DNA of 64,000 nucleotides, taken from positions 135,831,914 through 135,895,913 of the forward strand of contig NC_092809.1 of the NCBI RefSeq assembly GCF_040954645.1, given 5' to 3'. The stretch's first letter is position 1, and every line of letters begins with the position of its first letter. Origin of the DNA: Diabrotica undecimpunctata (lineage: Eukaryota > Arthropoda > Insecta > Coleoptera > Chrysomelidae). The position numbers and the translations under genes were made by a program. Positions 1 to 11,600 of this stretch are shown piece by piece. Below the pieces are notes generated by a model that saw only the letters and a list, made by a program, of their open reading frames with translations, searched no databases and was not told where the DNA came from.

Positions 1-640
1 AATTAAAAACAATATGGTCAACTTAACATTTACTATTTTGATGTAAAAAAAAAGAAAATAAATTCATTAAGAATCGTTAAATTATGTTGAACCTAATTCC
101 TAGAAACACATTAACGGTATACCTAAAAACTTTTAATCACAGCTTTTTACCTACACTTTGTTACAGTCTGATGATCGGCTTTAATTGAATTATTAACTGC
201 TTTGATATGGTCCAGTTATAAGAAATATATAAATGTCATATACATAAATTGCTCGAGTATAAAATATATCTACAGTTTGATTCGAAATAAGTAATACATA
301 AAATTTAGATACTTTAAAACGCTTCATTCTTCTCTTTTGTGTGACAAACTTTTGTCTTCATTGTTATTTTTAAGGATCTGTTTCCTGTGATTTGATCTAT
401 TCCAGTCTCTAATATTTCCTCTTATCTCTCAAATAGTAAACATATTTTACAAAACATGTACATGCAGAATCCGAATTCGATAAATTTCTTATTTGATATC
501 GCAACATTTAATGTATAACGACAATTCAATTCTACAAACTACAAATTCAATTTAGGTTTTATAAAGTTCAATGTAGTAATAGTATTGAGTTAAGTATACT
601 TTACCTACATGCTCAATTAATAAGGAATAACATTCTAAAA
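1..640. other. AT-rich stretch without recognisable gene
   Basis: No convincing coding frame, RNA gene or element terminus was seen on either strand. It would lie in, or downstream of, the unfinished SNX16-like gene on the minus strand, but no PX-domain exon was recognised here. Confidence 0.4.
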
Positions 641-1530
641 CTGGAAGTGTTGGTAGTTGTTATTATAGGAGCTGAACTCTTTTTGACAGCAGGTGAAGAA
701 CGATATTTTAATCTGAATGGATATAATTCAGTGTATGTGTGTAGAGACAAAGAAGGCGAAGGTGTACGGATATTTATATAGAACTGTTTTCAATATTCTG
801 AGATATATAGATCAATACTGCTCTTACATATTGATAGGAATCTCATAGCGAGTGGAGGATAGGGGCCTCATGATTTCCATAACAATGATCTTTTGGGAGT
901 AGTGCATATAGCATTAAACATGTTTATGAACAAAAGAATACCAATCTGGATAGTTTGTAACTTTAATATAGACCTGATCCAAGAGATTTTAACAGAAAAA
1001 TTGTAAGTCAAACGACCACTTACAATGGTTTTAAGATACTAAACAATACTGTTCCTACTAAACTCACGTACCACTCAGCTACTTGTATTAAGTTAAATAT
1101 TGTGTGATGGTAAAGCTGTACATAGTGGATGAGGGTTTAGATGATTACCACATCCAGTAATTAAAATTGATAAATTCATCATGTAAGTCTACTGAGAAGT
1201 TTATACAGTAACATTATATAAACAGAGAGCAATTTAGAAGGCAACTGGACACTCCAAAAAGTGAAATTAACCCATTTCCTTTTGTGAAATCATAAGAATT
1301 TGCTTAAATAGCCTTAGTAAAAACAATAAAAAATATTTTTCGACAAAATAGTGCACCCTGGTGTAACATTACATTACACAACCTTATTTCAAAACGATAT
1401 TTTCATTATAGGAGACATAACATTTTTCCAACAGTAAGTTTCCACAATATAAATCTGAGCAAAAAGAGTTAATTGAGGCAGTGGCTACAACAAAAAAGGA
1501 TTATTTCACATATTTTAATGTGAAAAAATT
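640..1530 (+). mobile_element. LINE relic (CR1/jockey-type endonuclease region)
   Basis: Broken plus-strand frames contain pieces typical of the apurinic-type endonuclease of CR1/jockey LINEs: an NLNGYNSVYVCRDKEG block near 0.70 kb, a VCNFNIDLIQ block near 0.96 kb (the usual 'GDFNIDL' motif), and a later block near 1.35 kb reading like the post-endonuclease linker. Several frameshifts and stops are present, so it is an old dead copy. The clade call rests on motif resemblance only. Confidence 0.5.
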
Positions 1531-1599
1531 CTGATAGATTTAGATTGATGTCAAATATCTTTCTGTGCTTCCTGTAGTTAATTATAGATTATGTATGTT

Positions 1600-1980
1600 A
1601 AGAGAGTCATAGTTACGACCTCACCGGGGTGTCTGGGGAACCCCCCGTCCAGAAATATTGAATGTCTGTTTTTAGGAGGCGGATGCGATGTGCTCGAGTG
1701 CTTTCAACTTGCTAGCGAGTCACCGTTCCGCTACACTGCAGGTTACCCCCAGCCCATCTCACTTTAAAAAGAATAAACGGCGGCAGACATTGGAAGGCAG
1801 TATCACTATTTGGTTTGCATTTTATAAAGCCCAAGCAAATCCAGACCCCACGTCCATCAAGGAATCCGTGTCAACATAAATAAAGTCCGGGGGCTCCTGA
1901 ATGCTAAGGACTCAGCAAGCCCCAGTTTGGGTCAAGCAGGGCATATACTGAATGTGGCCAACGTCCAGAAGGAAGTCTAT
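1600..1980 (+). other. GC-richer segment, possible 5' part of the adjoining LINE
   Basis: Base composition rises clearly above that of both neighbours, with runs such as accggggtgtctgggg and ccgggggctcctgaatg. A 63-codon frame (1688-1879) is open but not recognisable. It directly precedes the RTE-like relic and reads in the same direction, so it may be that element's 5' leader or an unrelated insertion. Confidence 0.3.
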
Positions 1981-3575
1981 CCTAGGAAGTCAGAAGACAA
2001 ATAAAAGAGATGAACGAAGTAATAAAAACGAAACACATTCAGAAGGAAACATGGATAGACTACTTTCGATCCCTATTTGCTAAAGGTGAAGAAAACTAAC
2101 CACCAACACCAGGTGACGACAAATTAAGAAATAAATATTGAGGCGGAAAAGGTAAAGAAAGCATTAAGGAAATTAAAAAATAGAAAATCACCAGGAAAGG
2201 ACAGAATACCGAACGAACTCCTAAAGAACAGAGGACCCGATCTGACCAAACAACTATTAAAACTAATCCAAAAAATAATAGAACAAAACAGAATTCATCA
2301 AAAATAGAGATCAAGCATCCTAATACCTCTCTTCAAAAAGGGAGACAGATCGGACTTAGAAAATTACAGAGGAATTAATTTATTAAACACAACACTAAAA
2401 TTAACAACCAAACTGATAATAAATAAACTGAATGAAATTATAACACTAGCAGAAGAACCACAAGGTTTTAAGTCTGGAAGATCATACACCGACGATATAT
2501 TTATATGCGGCATATTCACGGCAAGTGCAAGAGAAATCATTAGAAAACAACACACCGGCATATCTGTGTTTCGTGGACCTTAAGAAGGCATTTGACCGGG
2601 TCAAATTAAAAGACGTTATCCACTTCTTGTACGCAAGAGAGATACCTCTAGGAATAATCAAAACGATCGAAAATATCTACCAAAACAATACAATAAAAGT
2701 AGAAGAAGAACTAACCGACCCTATTGAAGCTGGCAATAGGATAAGACAGGGAGATTCCCTCTAGTGTCCAACCTTATTATGGATGAAATAATAAAAAAGT
2801 AAGGACTAAAAAAGGATGCCAAATGGGAGAAAAACAACTTAAAATGATCTGCTATGAAGACGAGGTAATACTACTCTCTCAAAGTGAAGATGATTAATAA
2901 TGTATGCTGCACCAATTTAATATAACCGCCAGAAAATTTAACATGTTAATTACCCCAAAAAAGACAAAATGCATGGTTATAACAGAAAATTTACTAAGAT
3001 GTAAAGTGGAGCTGGAAGGTCAGATAATAGAACAAGAGATGGAGTTTAAATATCTAAGCATCACATTATCTAACTACGGAAAGCTCGAAACTCGAGTAAA
3101 AGATCAAGTGAATAGAGCAAACAGAGCCGCAGGTTGCCTGAATGAAACAATATGGAGAAATAAAAATATCGAGAAAGAAATGAAAGGCAGAATTTACAAA
3201 ATAGTCATCAGACCAACAATGATATACGCGTTAGAAACACGACCTGACACAGAGAGGAAAAAAGGATGTTAGAAACAGCAGAGAGGAAAACACTTAGAAA
3301 AATTGATGGTAAGACACTATGGGACAGAGCTAGAAGTACAGATATGCAAGTTGGAGAACATCAAGAACTGGATAAGAAACAGAAGAGTAGATTGGAACGA
3401 TCATATAAGCCGAATGACAACAAATAGAGTAATAAAGACGGCAAGAGACGGTTCCCCAATAGGAAGGCGATCAGTAGGAAGACCACGAAAACGATGGAAC
3501 GACAACTTACTGTAGGCACATTGAAAAACAGACAGAGTCATGTCTACATAAAAAGAAGAAGAAGAATAAGAGAAA
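1980..3575 (+). mobile_element. RTE-like non-LTR retrotransposon relic
   Basis: Plus-strand frames with several frameshifts carry reverse-transcriptase pieces: a YLCFVDLKKAFDRVKLKDV block (2.57 kb), an AGNRIRQGDSL block (2.74 kb), a degenerate active-site region around YEDEVILLSQ (2.85 kb), then the C-terminal region with SVGRPRKRWNDNL (3.48 kb). The last motif and the GAAGAAGAAG-type tail near 3.56 kb are the usual 3' end of RTE-like LINEs in this window. No intact open frame remains. Confidence 0.75.
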
Positions 3576-3599
3576 GACAATGCAACTGCATCCTATTAA

Positions 3600-3830
3600 A
3601 TGCAGTCACAGGTTTGTAAATTTTCTCCTAAGAAAAAGGTGATAAAAGCTGTGGAGGCTTGGTTTATAGAGCAAGATAAACATTTGTTTAAATGTCTAGA
3701 GGCATTGCAGGTTCTTTGTGATAAATGTGTCCAATTTAGAAGAGAATATTTTGAAGTTGCAAATATTGCAAATATTGTCTGCTTCTACAGTAGGTTTTTC
3801 AATACATCAGTCACATTTTGTCAGTAGACT
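3600..3830 (+). mobile_element. mariner transposase C-terminal relic
   Basis: The 75-codon frame has the pattern of mariner transposase C-termini: KKKVIKAVEAWFIEQDKHLF, followed by an 'LEALQVLCDKC' block matching the usual '...KRW.KCI...GDY.E' ending. The catalytic domain and both terminal repeats are missing or unrecognisable, so this is a fragment only. Confidence 0.5.
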
Positions 3831-4302
3831 ATTTTATGAAAACAGTATTGTCAAAATTTGTTTATATATTGTTAGATAAACGATATTATGAATTAATTAG
3901 TATTTTATAAATTTCTATAATTAACTATAACAAAAATATAAAATAAATCGGCAGTTATCTTAAATACATAAATGAAAACAAACTAGTTCTTATATATACA
4001 AATGGTCAATTTATCATGTGCTTATTTTGTAACCACTGATGCAAGGATCCACAACAAACAATATATTTTGCAAAAACATCAACTTGTAACTACATCCAAC
4101 GAGAAATATGGAAAACTACTGTGGAAAAAAATTGCTATGAAAGATTTTTATGCACTAAAAAATTATTTATTAAAAATTCTATTGTATAGAATTTTTTCAC
4201 AAACATATTTTAAAAAATTCATTGCTATCACTCTATTAAACGTTTCGGGTGAAATTTTCATAATAGTAATTTTAATTGGCATCTTTATCATAAATACTAC
4301 AG

Positions 4303-4986
4303 GTCATTCTTATATCATCATCATCATTCTGGCTTTACATCCCTACGTGGGTTCTAGCCTCCCTAAGAATCTCTCTATGGTCGTCCTTATCCATCGCCTT
4401 TCTCCACCAAGCATGTATTCCCATATTTCTCATGTCTTCATCGATGTTATCGAGGAACCTTGTTCTAGGTCTTCCTCTTCTTCTCTGACCAATGGGTCTA
4501 TCAAGGAGCATTTTTCTAGATGGGTCCTTTTGTTCCATCCCCATTACATGCCCTATCCACCTCAGACATCCTATCTTAATATGTTTTACGATATCTGGTT
4601 CCTGGTATATTCTATAAAGTCCGAATTTGTATCGTCTTCTCCACACTGCATTGTAATTCACTGCTCCATAAATTCGCCTTAGTACTTTTCTTTCGAAACA
4701 TCCTAACATGTTTTCATTATTTTTTGTTAGTGTCCAGGTTTCTGAACCATATGTTAGGACTGGGAGTATTATTGTTTTGTAGAGTTTTATTTTTGTATTT
4801 CTCGATATAATTGTGGATTTAAGGAGCAGATTGAGCCCAAAATAGCATCTGTTGGCCGTGCAAATTCCCAGGTAGCTCCAAGGAGCTCTCCCAGGTATAT
4901 AAATTCGTTCACTGTTTCGATGACGTCGTTTTCTATAACAAGTAGTCGTAGTATTTGTGGCTGCATGCTTATTGTCATTCTTATAT
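4303..4986 (-). mobile_element. 5'-truncated RTE-like LINE with 13-bp target duplication
   Basis: The minus-strand frame 4335-4997 encodes the C-terminus of an RTE-like pol protein (SETWTLTKNNENMLGCF; RRRGRPRTRFLDNIDEDM) and ends in a GATGATGATGAT tail at about 4316-4330. The 13-bp string gtcattcttatat occurs at both borders, at 4303-4315 and 4974-4986, so the insert is 4316-4973. This is the signature of target-primed integration with 5' truncation. The frame is nearly intact, implying a fairly recent insertion. A diverged copy of the same family lies at 34.8-36.4 kb. Confidence 0.85.
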
Positions 4987-5009
4987 ATTGATGTCAAAAT
5001 AATGAATAA

Positions 5010-5395
5010 ATATAGTAGTTTGGAAGTCTTGGAAATGTGGGACTACCCCCGCATGCTCAGAATTTCCTATATCCATCATGTTACAAACAACACCGTCATC
5101 CAACGTGTGAATAAAGATCTGGAAATTATGCGTATCATGAATATCAGAAAGATGACATACTTAGGGTATGTGATCCGCAATGAGAAGTATCAACTAATTC
5201 AACTAATTTTACAAGGCAAGATAGAAGGCAAAAGATCTCAAGGGCTCAGAAGGACATCGTGGTTGAAGAACATCAGACAGTGGGCATAAATGACTACCAT
5301 ACATCTATTTAGAGCAGCTGTCAATACAGTTGTATGGACCAACGTGATTGCAAACATCCACAGAGGATAGGCACCAAAACAACAAATAAATAACC
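5010..5395 (+). mobile_element. RTE-like LINE 3' fragment (second family)
   Basis: The plus-strand frame 4957-5289 continues after a stop with recognisable sequence. It carries the C-terminal block of a second RTE-like family: LEMWDYPRMLRISYIHHVT, then LQGKIEGKRSQGLRRTSWLK and NIRQW. Related fragments of this family are at 22.4, 31.5, 35.1, 38.0 and 48.5 kb. Both ends are ill-defined. Confidence 0.7.
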
Positions 5396-5577
5396 TTTAA
5401 CATTATAAATCATACGTTATCCCTTTTGATTCAAGATTTTAGAGGTGACGACCACCCACGCTTTGGGGGTTGAAATTTGAGAATGATTATATTTACAAAA
5501 TATGTCCATCTAAAAATAAAAATTGCTGGGTCCGAGTGTTTTCTTTGCATTAAGAACAAAACCTGAGTGGAAAGTAT

Positions 5578-5934
5578 AGCCAGACATACACATGCCTGTT
5601 ACTAGCACAATGGCATACCAGTACCTAGCAAGCACCAGCTACTGTCCCCAAACTGGTAAGTGTGTACATTAACTGGCATGCTAGTTCCTGGAATGCTAGC
5701 TAATCGCAAAGAATTTGATTTTTCTTGCTAGTAGCATGCTGTAAGATGCAAGGCGCATGCGTGGAGAGTGTCACTGGCATCTGTAGACGCCCGCTACCGC
5801 TACAGGCATGCCAGTAGCTAGCAGAGAATTGTCAGATCGGTTATGTTAATGATAAAAATTGATCGTTTTATTTTTAAACTTGTTAATTTAAAAAATGTTT
5901 CATTGGGGTGATGAATAAACCATCAAATTTATTG

Positions 5935-6005
<71 letters not shown>

Positions 6006-6410
6006 ATTGGAGTGTGTTTGGAATTCTAAATCACCTCTATATAAAAATAAAATAGCCCGTGACAATGCTTACACACCCAAATCTCAAATTTTTCTCTTTT
6101 TTGAGTTCCGCTTCGGATTCATTATTAAATTTCTAACAATATCCGAGGTCATCAGCAATACTTGCTTGTTTATTTCATTCTGAATACCTTATTAATTACA
6201 AAACAAGTACTTATGAAAACCACTCGATTGTTTACTAGCACTGGCATGTGTAAAAATCTACCCTGCTTTTTCGCCTCGCCAGTATAGGCAATCGAGCTAC
6301 TGGCATTCAAATTACTAGCAAATGTGTTTTGTGCTTGCCAGTTACTGGCCTATGCCAGCAACTGGCATGCCAGCTACTTTCCCAATTTACTGGTATGTGT
6401 GTACCCGGCT
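5578..6410. mobile_element. TIR element packed with CTGGCATGCCAG-like motifs
   Basis: The borders are imperfect inverted repeats: agccagacatacacatgcc at 5578-5596 against agccgggtacacacatacc on the opposite strand at 6392-6410 (14 of 19 identical, all differences transitions). Both halves are crowded with direct and inverted copies of CTGGCATG / GCTAGTA words (5.58-5.83 and 6.23-6.41 kb). The central part holds a TA/AG microsatellite. No transposase is present, so it looks like a non-autonomous element; the superfamily is not determined. Confidence 0.5.
5935..6005. repeat. compound (TA)n(AG)n microsatellite
   Basis: An uninterrupted TA tract of about 45 bp is followed directly by an AG tract of about 26 bp. 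It lies inside the TIR element that spans 5578-6410. Confidence 0.95.
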
Positions 6411-6482
6411 TATAAGAGAGATAATGGTTTAAAACACAAAGATTTAAACAAAAAATGTTTACCACTATCAAGCTATACTTAC

Positions 6483-7729
6483 TGTAAATCTAGCACGCTC
6501 TTCCATAATCTCATATCCTACAATGGGAATCTGTATATTATTAAATGATATAAGTCCATTGGGAATCTGTGGGAAACAGTTACCATTTTCTTCTTCAATT
6601 CTTGAATTTTGAACTGATAAAGTTATATTAGAGATACTGGACTGTGCAGAGTATTGGAAGTTCTTATACCTGAAAAACATGTAGACATATTCGATCTTGT
6701 GATATTAGTCCTTTTCAGGAACATATACATACAGGGGGACTTCAAACTGTTAATATCTCCATTCCCGTATTCCCGTAAATAATTAAAAAAGTCGTAAAAA
6801 CAGGACAATTATTGCATTTTTAGATTTTGCATAAGATTCTAGATAAAATTTGTATCAGGTATTATAGGTCAAAACTTCATATTTTTTTGAGTTCCTCAAC
6901 TTTATTAAAAATTTTGACAGATAGAAACACTTTTCAAAGATAATATCTCATCCATTTAGAATTGCAATGTCTTTAAAACCTTTGCACACAAATAGTAGGT
7001 AACATTCTTTCAGGGATTTAAATCAAGTTTCTTTATCTTGTGTTTCTGAATTCAAATTGTAACTGATCTAGTTTTTTTTTTTCTTTAGAGGTATGTAACC
7101 AACTTGTTGCATGCATGTAGTTCATATTGCAGTGGCAACTGTAACCTATTAGAATATGTATTTTTATTTTCAAAAATTGTACCTGTTTCAACTGGTTAAA
7201 GTAAGTTTATTTCCTTGTCTTGTCTAGTTTATTGTCTAGATTTCATGTTTTATTTCAGAAATCTTTATAGGCTCTGAAAGAATCATGTAAAAACATGAAC
7301 TAAGTATGGTTAATAGTAAAACTTATGGGTCTCATTTAATGCCAAGTAAATTTTTTACATATTTCATGGCAATATTACTTATATATAACTCAAATTTTCA
7401 TTTCTGCTTAATTCTGTTCAAATTAAAATACATCTGACTGATGGTGTACATTTGTATCTAGAAGCTTCTGTTACTTATTAAATAACAAATGCTTTGATCT
7501 AACAATAAGAGCTTTTGACCATTGATGCATATCCGTATAAAAACACTTCTATTAATAATGTAAGGTTAATAAAAAAAACTTACCTCAGAGGTTCAGATAA
7601 ATATTCTTCAGAATCTGTTGTAGCCGCATCTTCAGTCTTTTCACTAAATTTATTTTCTAGTTCTCGTCTACTAGGTGTTACATTATATTCGGAAGAAATT
7701 GGATTAGCACTGGTCGAACTATCGCACAT
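6483..7729 (-). CDS. SNX16: sorting nexin 16-like protein, exons 1-2 (partial gene)
   Basis: Two minus-strand coding exons join in phase. Exon 1 (7729-7584) runs from an ATG for 48 codons plus two bases (AG) to a GTAAGT donor. Exon 2 (6669-6483), after a tttttcag acceptor, supplies the missing base and 62 codons to a GTAAGT donor. Together they give 111 residues. The end of exon 2 reads IPIVGYEIMEERARFT, which matches the start of the PX (phosphoinositide-binding) domain of SNX16, an endosomal sorting protein. The N-terminal 95 residues are Ser/Glu-rich and poorly conserved, as in the family. The bulk of the PX domain and the coiled coil should lie further downstream on the minus strand but were not found before the window edge. 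The intron between exons 1 and 2 is 914 bp. The assignment rests on the PX start motif. Confidence 0.75.
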
Positions 7730-8629
7730 TTTGAAAATAAATTATTTAGAACCTAATATAATATTGTTAAAGCGACATTGTATAAATAAATTTAACTAAT
7801 ATATTTAGAAGTGATTGGTTTTAAAGTATGTAAATATTTAAATTAGAGTAGAGTGATGTTTGTAACTAAAAAACGAAATCATAATGATTTAATTAAACCA
7901 AAACCAAATAAAGTGAACAAAAACAAAATAAAATTGACTTTGACGTTTAAAAGAACACACTGTGTTCGAACTAATTACTCCGGTGGCACTTGGAGTAATT
8001 TAATCTATAGTGTACATAAATTTAATTATATATTGAGAAACTTAAGGATTAAAACAACCTAGACGCGGCTTTGGCTTTAGCCTCATATTCTTTTTCAATT
8101 GCTGTTGACCAACAATAAAATAATTAACTTAATAGTCTAGGCTTATTATTATTTTTTCTAAAAGTTTGACAAAAATAAGTTAGGTGCGATTTCAACTAAC
8201 TGTGCATTAAAAAATTGATATGAAGATATGAGAGATATTCAATTAAATAGTAATATATTGATAATGCTATGTAATGAAGAAACTTTTAATGAGATTGTTT
8301 ATCTTCCTCTTTCTGTGGTTCATGTTGAGAGATCCAACAAATTAATTTTTTATTTTGTCAATAGAATGATAAGTTCAGATTAGGTTATTTAAATAAGAGA
8401 TAATTAAGATTAAATCCCAACTTTTTTAAATTCATAAATAATAGACAAGGAAAGAGTTTTTCGTGTGATTTTAAATTAATGAAATCCTATGAAATAAACT
8501 GACCATTGCGACTGACAGTCGGACATCTGACACAACAACGAGTGACATTTTTGACGTATATTTTGTAAATATTTTTAAAAATCTTTTATGAAGTAGGAAG
8601 TAGCATAAATAAAATAAAATATTACAAGA
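7730..8629. promoter_or_regulatory. shared intergenic region of divergent SNX16-like and NELF-E genes
   Basis: The two start codons point away from each other across 900 bp, so both promoters and 5' UTRs should lie here. The 69-codon frame at 7853-8062 has no recognisable content. No TATA box or other defined promoter motif could be assigned with confidence. Confidence 0.45.
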
Positions 8630-11600
8630 ATGGTATACATACATTTTCCTGCAAACTTTACAGAGGAGGAATTAATGTTACAGGCGAAGTACCAAAAATT
8701 AAAGAAAAAGGTAACTATAATTTATATATTTTATTAAAACTAATGTTACTAAATTGTTTCTTTCTACTGCTTTTTTTAGAAAAAAGCCATACAAGCTCTG
8801 AAGGCACCAAAGCCAGAGCCTGAAAAACCCATTATACCTAAAAGACCTGCTGAAGCTAGAGATGCCAGAGAGGTAGCAAAGAAGTTAATAAAATCAGGTG
8901 TTATACCAGCTATTTCCAAACAACAGAAACAACCTGAGCAAGGTTTTAAGCGTCCAAGAGGTCTCGAACGTAAACTGATTTCAGATAAAACTGTGAGTGG
9001 ATATCAACCATTTTCAGCTGTACAAATGGAGGATGGGCCAGGTAACCATTTTCATAATGAATGATTTCTTTTCTGATTTATTTGATATAAGTGTCTTTAC
9101 CAATAACCTATAATCTTATGGAAATACATCCTCCCAGTAAAACAATTATTAAAAGAATTTAAGAAAGAATATCTTTTTATCTCTTAATAAAAACTTAAGG
9201 ATTTATTCCCATTATATTTTGACAGTTTTCCCCTATCACAACAGTTCATTTTGTAGATAATCCTCAAAATACGCCACCTAGAATCAAAAATCTATATGAT
9301 ACTTTTGCAAATGCAAGGGATAGAGAAGAAAGGGGGCTTACCGAAAAGCAACAACAAGTGAAAACAGATAAACCCAGGCAGGGTAATACTATCTATGTAG
9401 CTGGTTACAAAATTACCGAAGAATTTCTAAAGAAACATTTTACAACTATGGGAAATATTATTAATATATCAATGGAAATTGAAAAGAAGTATGTTTAAGA
9501 TGTTATGTATCTGGTGCTTAATTAATCAAATTTCTTATATTTCTAGTCGAGGTTTTATAACTTTTGATAAAGTGGATGCTGCAGAAAGGGCAATATCTGA
9601 GGTAAGACTTTATATTATCTAACTTTTTTCTTATTTCATTCTTAGCAGATTTTGTTTTACTAAATACTTGAATCATTTGTTTTACTAAATCTTTTAAAAA
9701 TAAGATTATGACAATGAAGCAAATATTAGAAAAGTTGAGTAAATTTGATCAAAGTTGTGTGTTTGCAAAATTGCTGTATTCTATAGTGTTCATGATCAGA
9801 CAGGAATATAAACTAGATTAATAATAAGGTTTTTTGTTTAAATGATCACCAAAAATAGTTGGGATAGGCTATTTAGAGCTTAGAAAGATTCTGGATGAAT
9901 GTTTTTTTCTTTGGGATTCAATTTTCACTAGAATTACTGGGTATTATTTTAATTAATATATCATTTTTATAACACAAACAATCTGTCACTTAATAAAAAT
10001 TTGTCTGATGATTTCAACAATAAATACTTAATTGGATTTTGTAAGCAAAGAAAATTTAATGAATAAAAAAACTGCTGTGGCAAAGAGTCATATCTCTTCT
10101 GTATGAGATTGTTTAGCAAAATCTGTCTACACAACTGAAGAATCAGCTAGAATATAGTGAAAGAGCAGATAGAGAGTGTGGTGAAATGCAATGGCAGATT
10201 AAGGCTAGCATATATAGCATACACTCTTTGCAAATGACACTATGGTGGCTTTCACAGTTGATAATATTGAGGATGTGTTGGTGGGTTCTATGGTAGCGTG
10301 GCACAAGACTGAGCAATGGTCTGCTGCAAATAGGTTGGTGCTGAACAACAATAAAACTAAACAAATTATCTTTACAATGAGATATGTGGGTGATATGAAT
10401 GATGGATTCAAACAGATTGGGCTTTTAGGAGTTATATGTATCACTAGACATTAGTCAAGCCTTTAACAAGGTTTGGCACACAGGCCTGATTTTCAAAATT
10501 AAGAAATACATTCCCATCATCTACTTGAAACTGTTAAAATCCTATCTTAATTGGGAGAGAATTCCGAACAAGAGTGAATGAAAGTAATTCCAATAATTTT
10601 CCTATAAAATCTGGTGTCCATCATTGGTATGGTTGCAGATGATGCTGTTATCCTTGCAGTCAACAAAAATCGAACTATAGCATCTAACATTCTACAGGTA
10701 CAACTGAATGAAATTGAGACGTGGTCAAATAAATGGAGAACTAAAATGAATGAAACAAAATCAGTCCAAGTTAATTTTACCTTGAGAAGACACCAATGTC
10801 CCCCCAGTTTCACTTAACAATATCAACTTCCTCAATCCTCTAGCACCAAATACTTAGGAATATATCTTTACTCAAAACTCAATTGGAAAGAGCATATTCT
10901 TAAGAAGCGGAAACAAATTGACTTAAGAATGAAAGATCTAAACTGGCTAGTCGGTAGGAAATCAAAACTGACCCTGGAAAATAAAATCATGGTCTATAAA
11001 GCTATCATAAAACCTCTCTGGATGAATGGAATCTAACTCTAGGAATGTGTAAGTCAAATACAACCATAGTTCAAAGAAGCCAATTCAAATTACTGTGAAC
11101 AATAAGTAACTGATGCAGCCTGGTATGTGTCAAACCTAACACTTCATGAAGACCTAAGAATCCCATTCATACAGGATGTGATCACTAAATATAGCATGAA
11201 GGACTGGAATCACACAGTAACCCCTTACTTCAACCCATTCATACAGGATGTGATCACTAAATATAGCATGAAGGACTGGAATCACACAGTAACCCCTTAC
11301 TTCAACCTCTAATGGAACTAATGCTAATAGGAGACTCAAAAGGAACTGGCCAGCTGACCTGAGAAACCTTTAAAGTGGTCTTGTCACTGGAGAAGACCTC
11401 ACCAAGCTAATAGGAGCCCTTTGCTCTGCAGTCAGCAAATTAGTTTATAGAACATTATTTGTGTTTTGGTTGCTAAAGAATGTAACTGAATAAAAAAAAA
11501 TATATTCCACTAACATCTTTCATACTCTATCCTTGTCTGGGGCAGCTGACACTCACAGAGCATGTGGTCTCCAGAGAAAGGCACTGAGTTTCCTTGCTGG

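Noticed and set aside
4002..4682. 226-codon plus-strand frame
   Set aside because: Its second half is the complement of the RTE-like pol C-terminus; the first half is AT-rich sequence without motifs.
5883..6183. Frames with Tyr-Ile repeats here and at 50.4, 52.6 and 60.0 kb
   Set aside because: Translations of TA microsatellites.
1..6480. Further SNX16 exons (rest of the PX domain)
   Set aside because: No minus-strand segment with a recognisable RRYTDF-type or later PX motif and splice sites was found; the exons probably lie outside the window.
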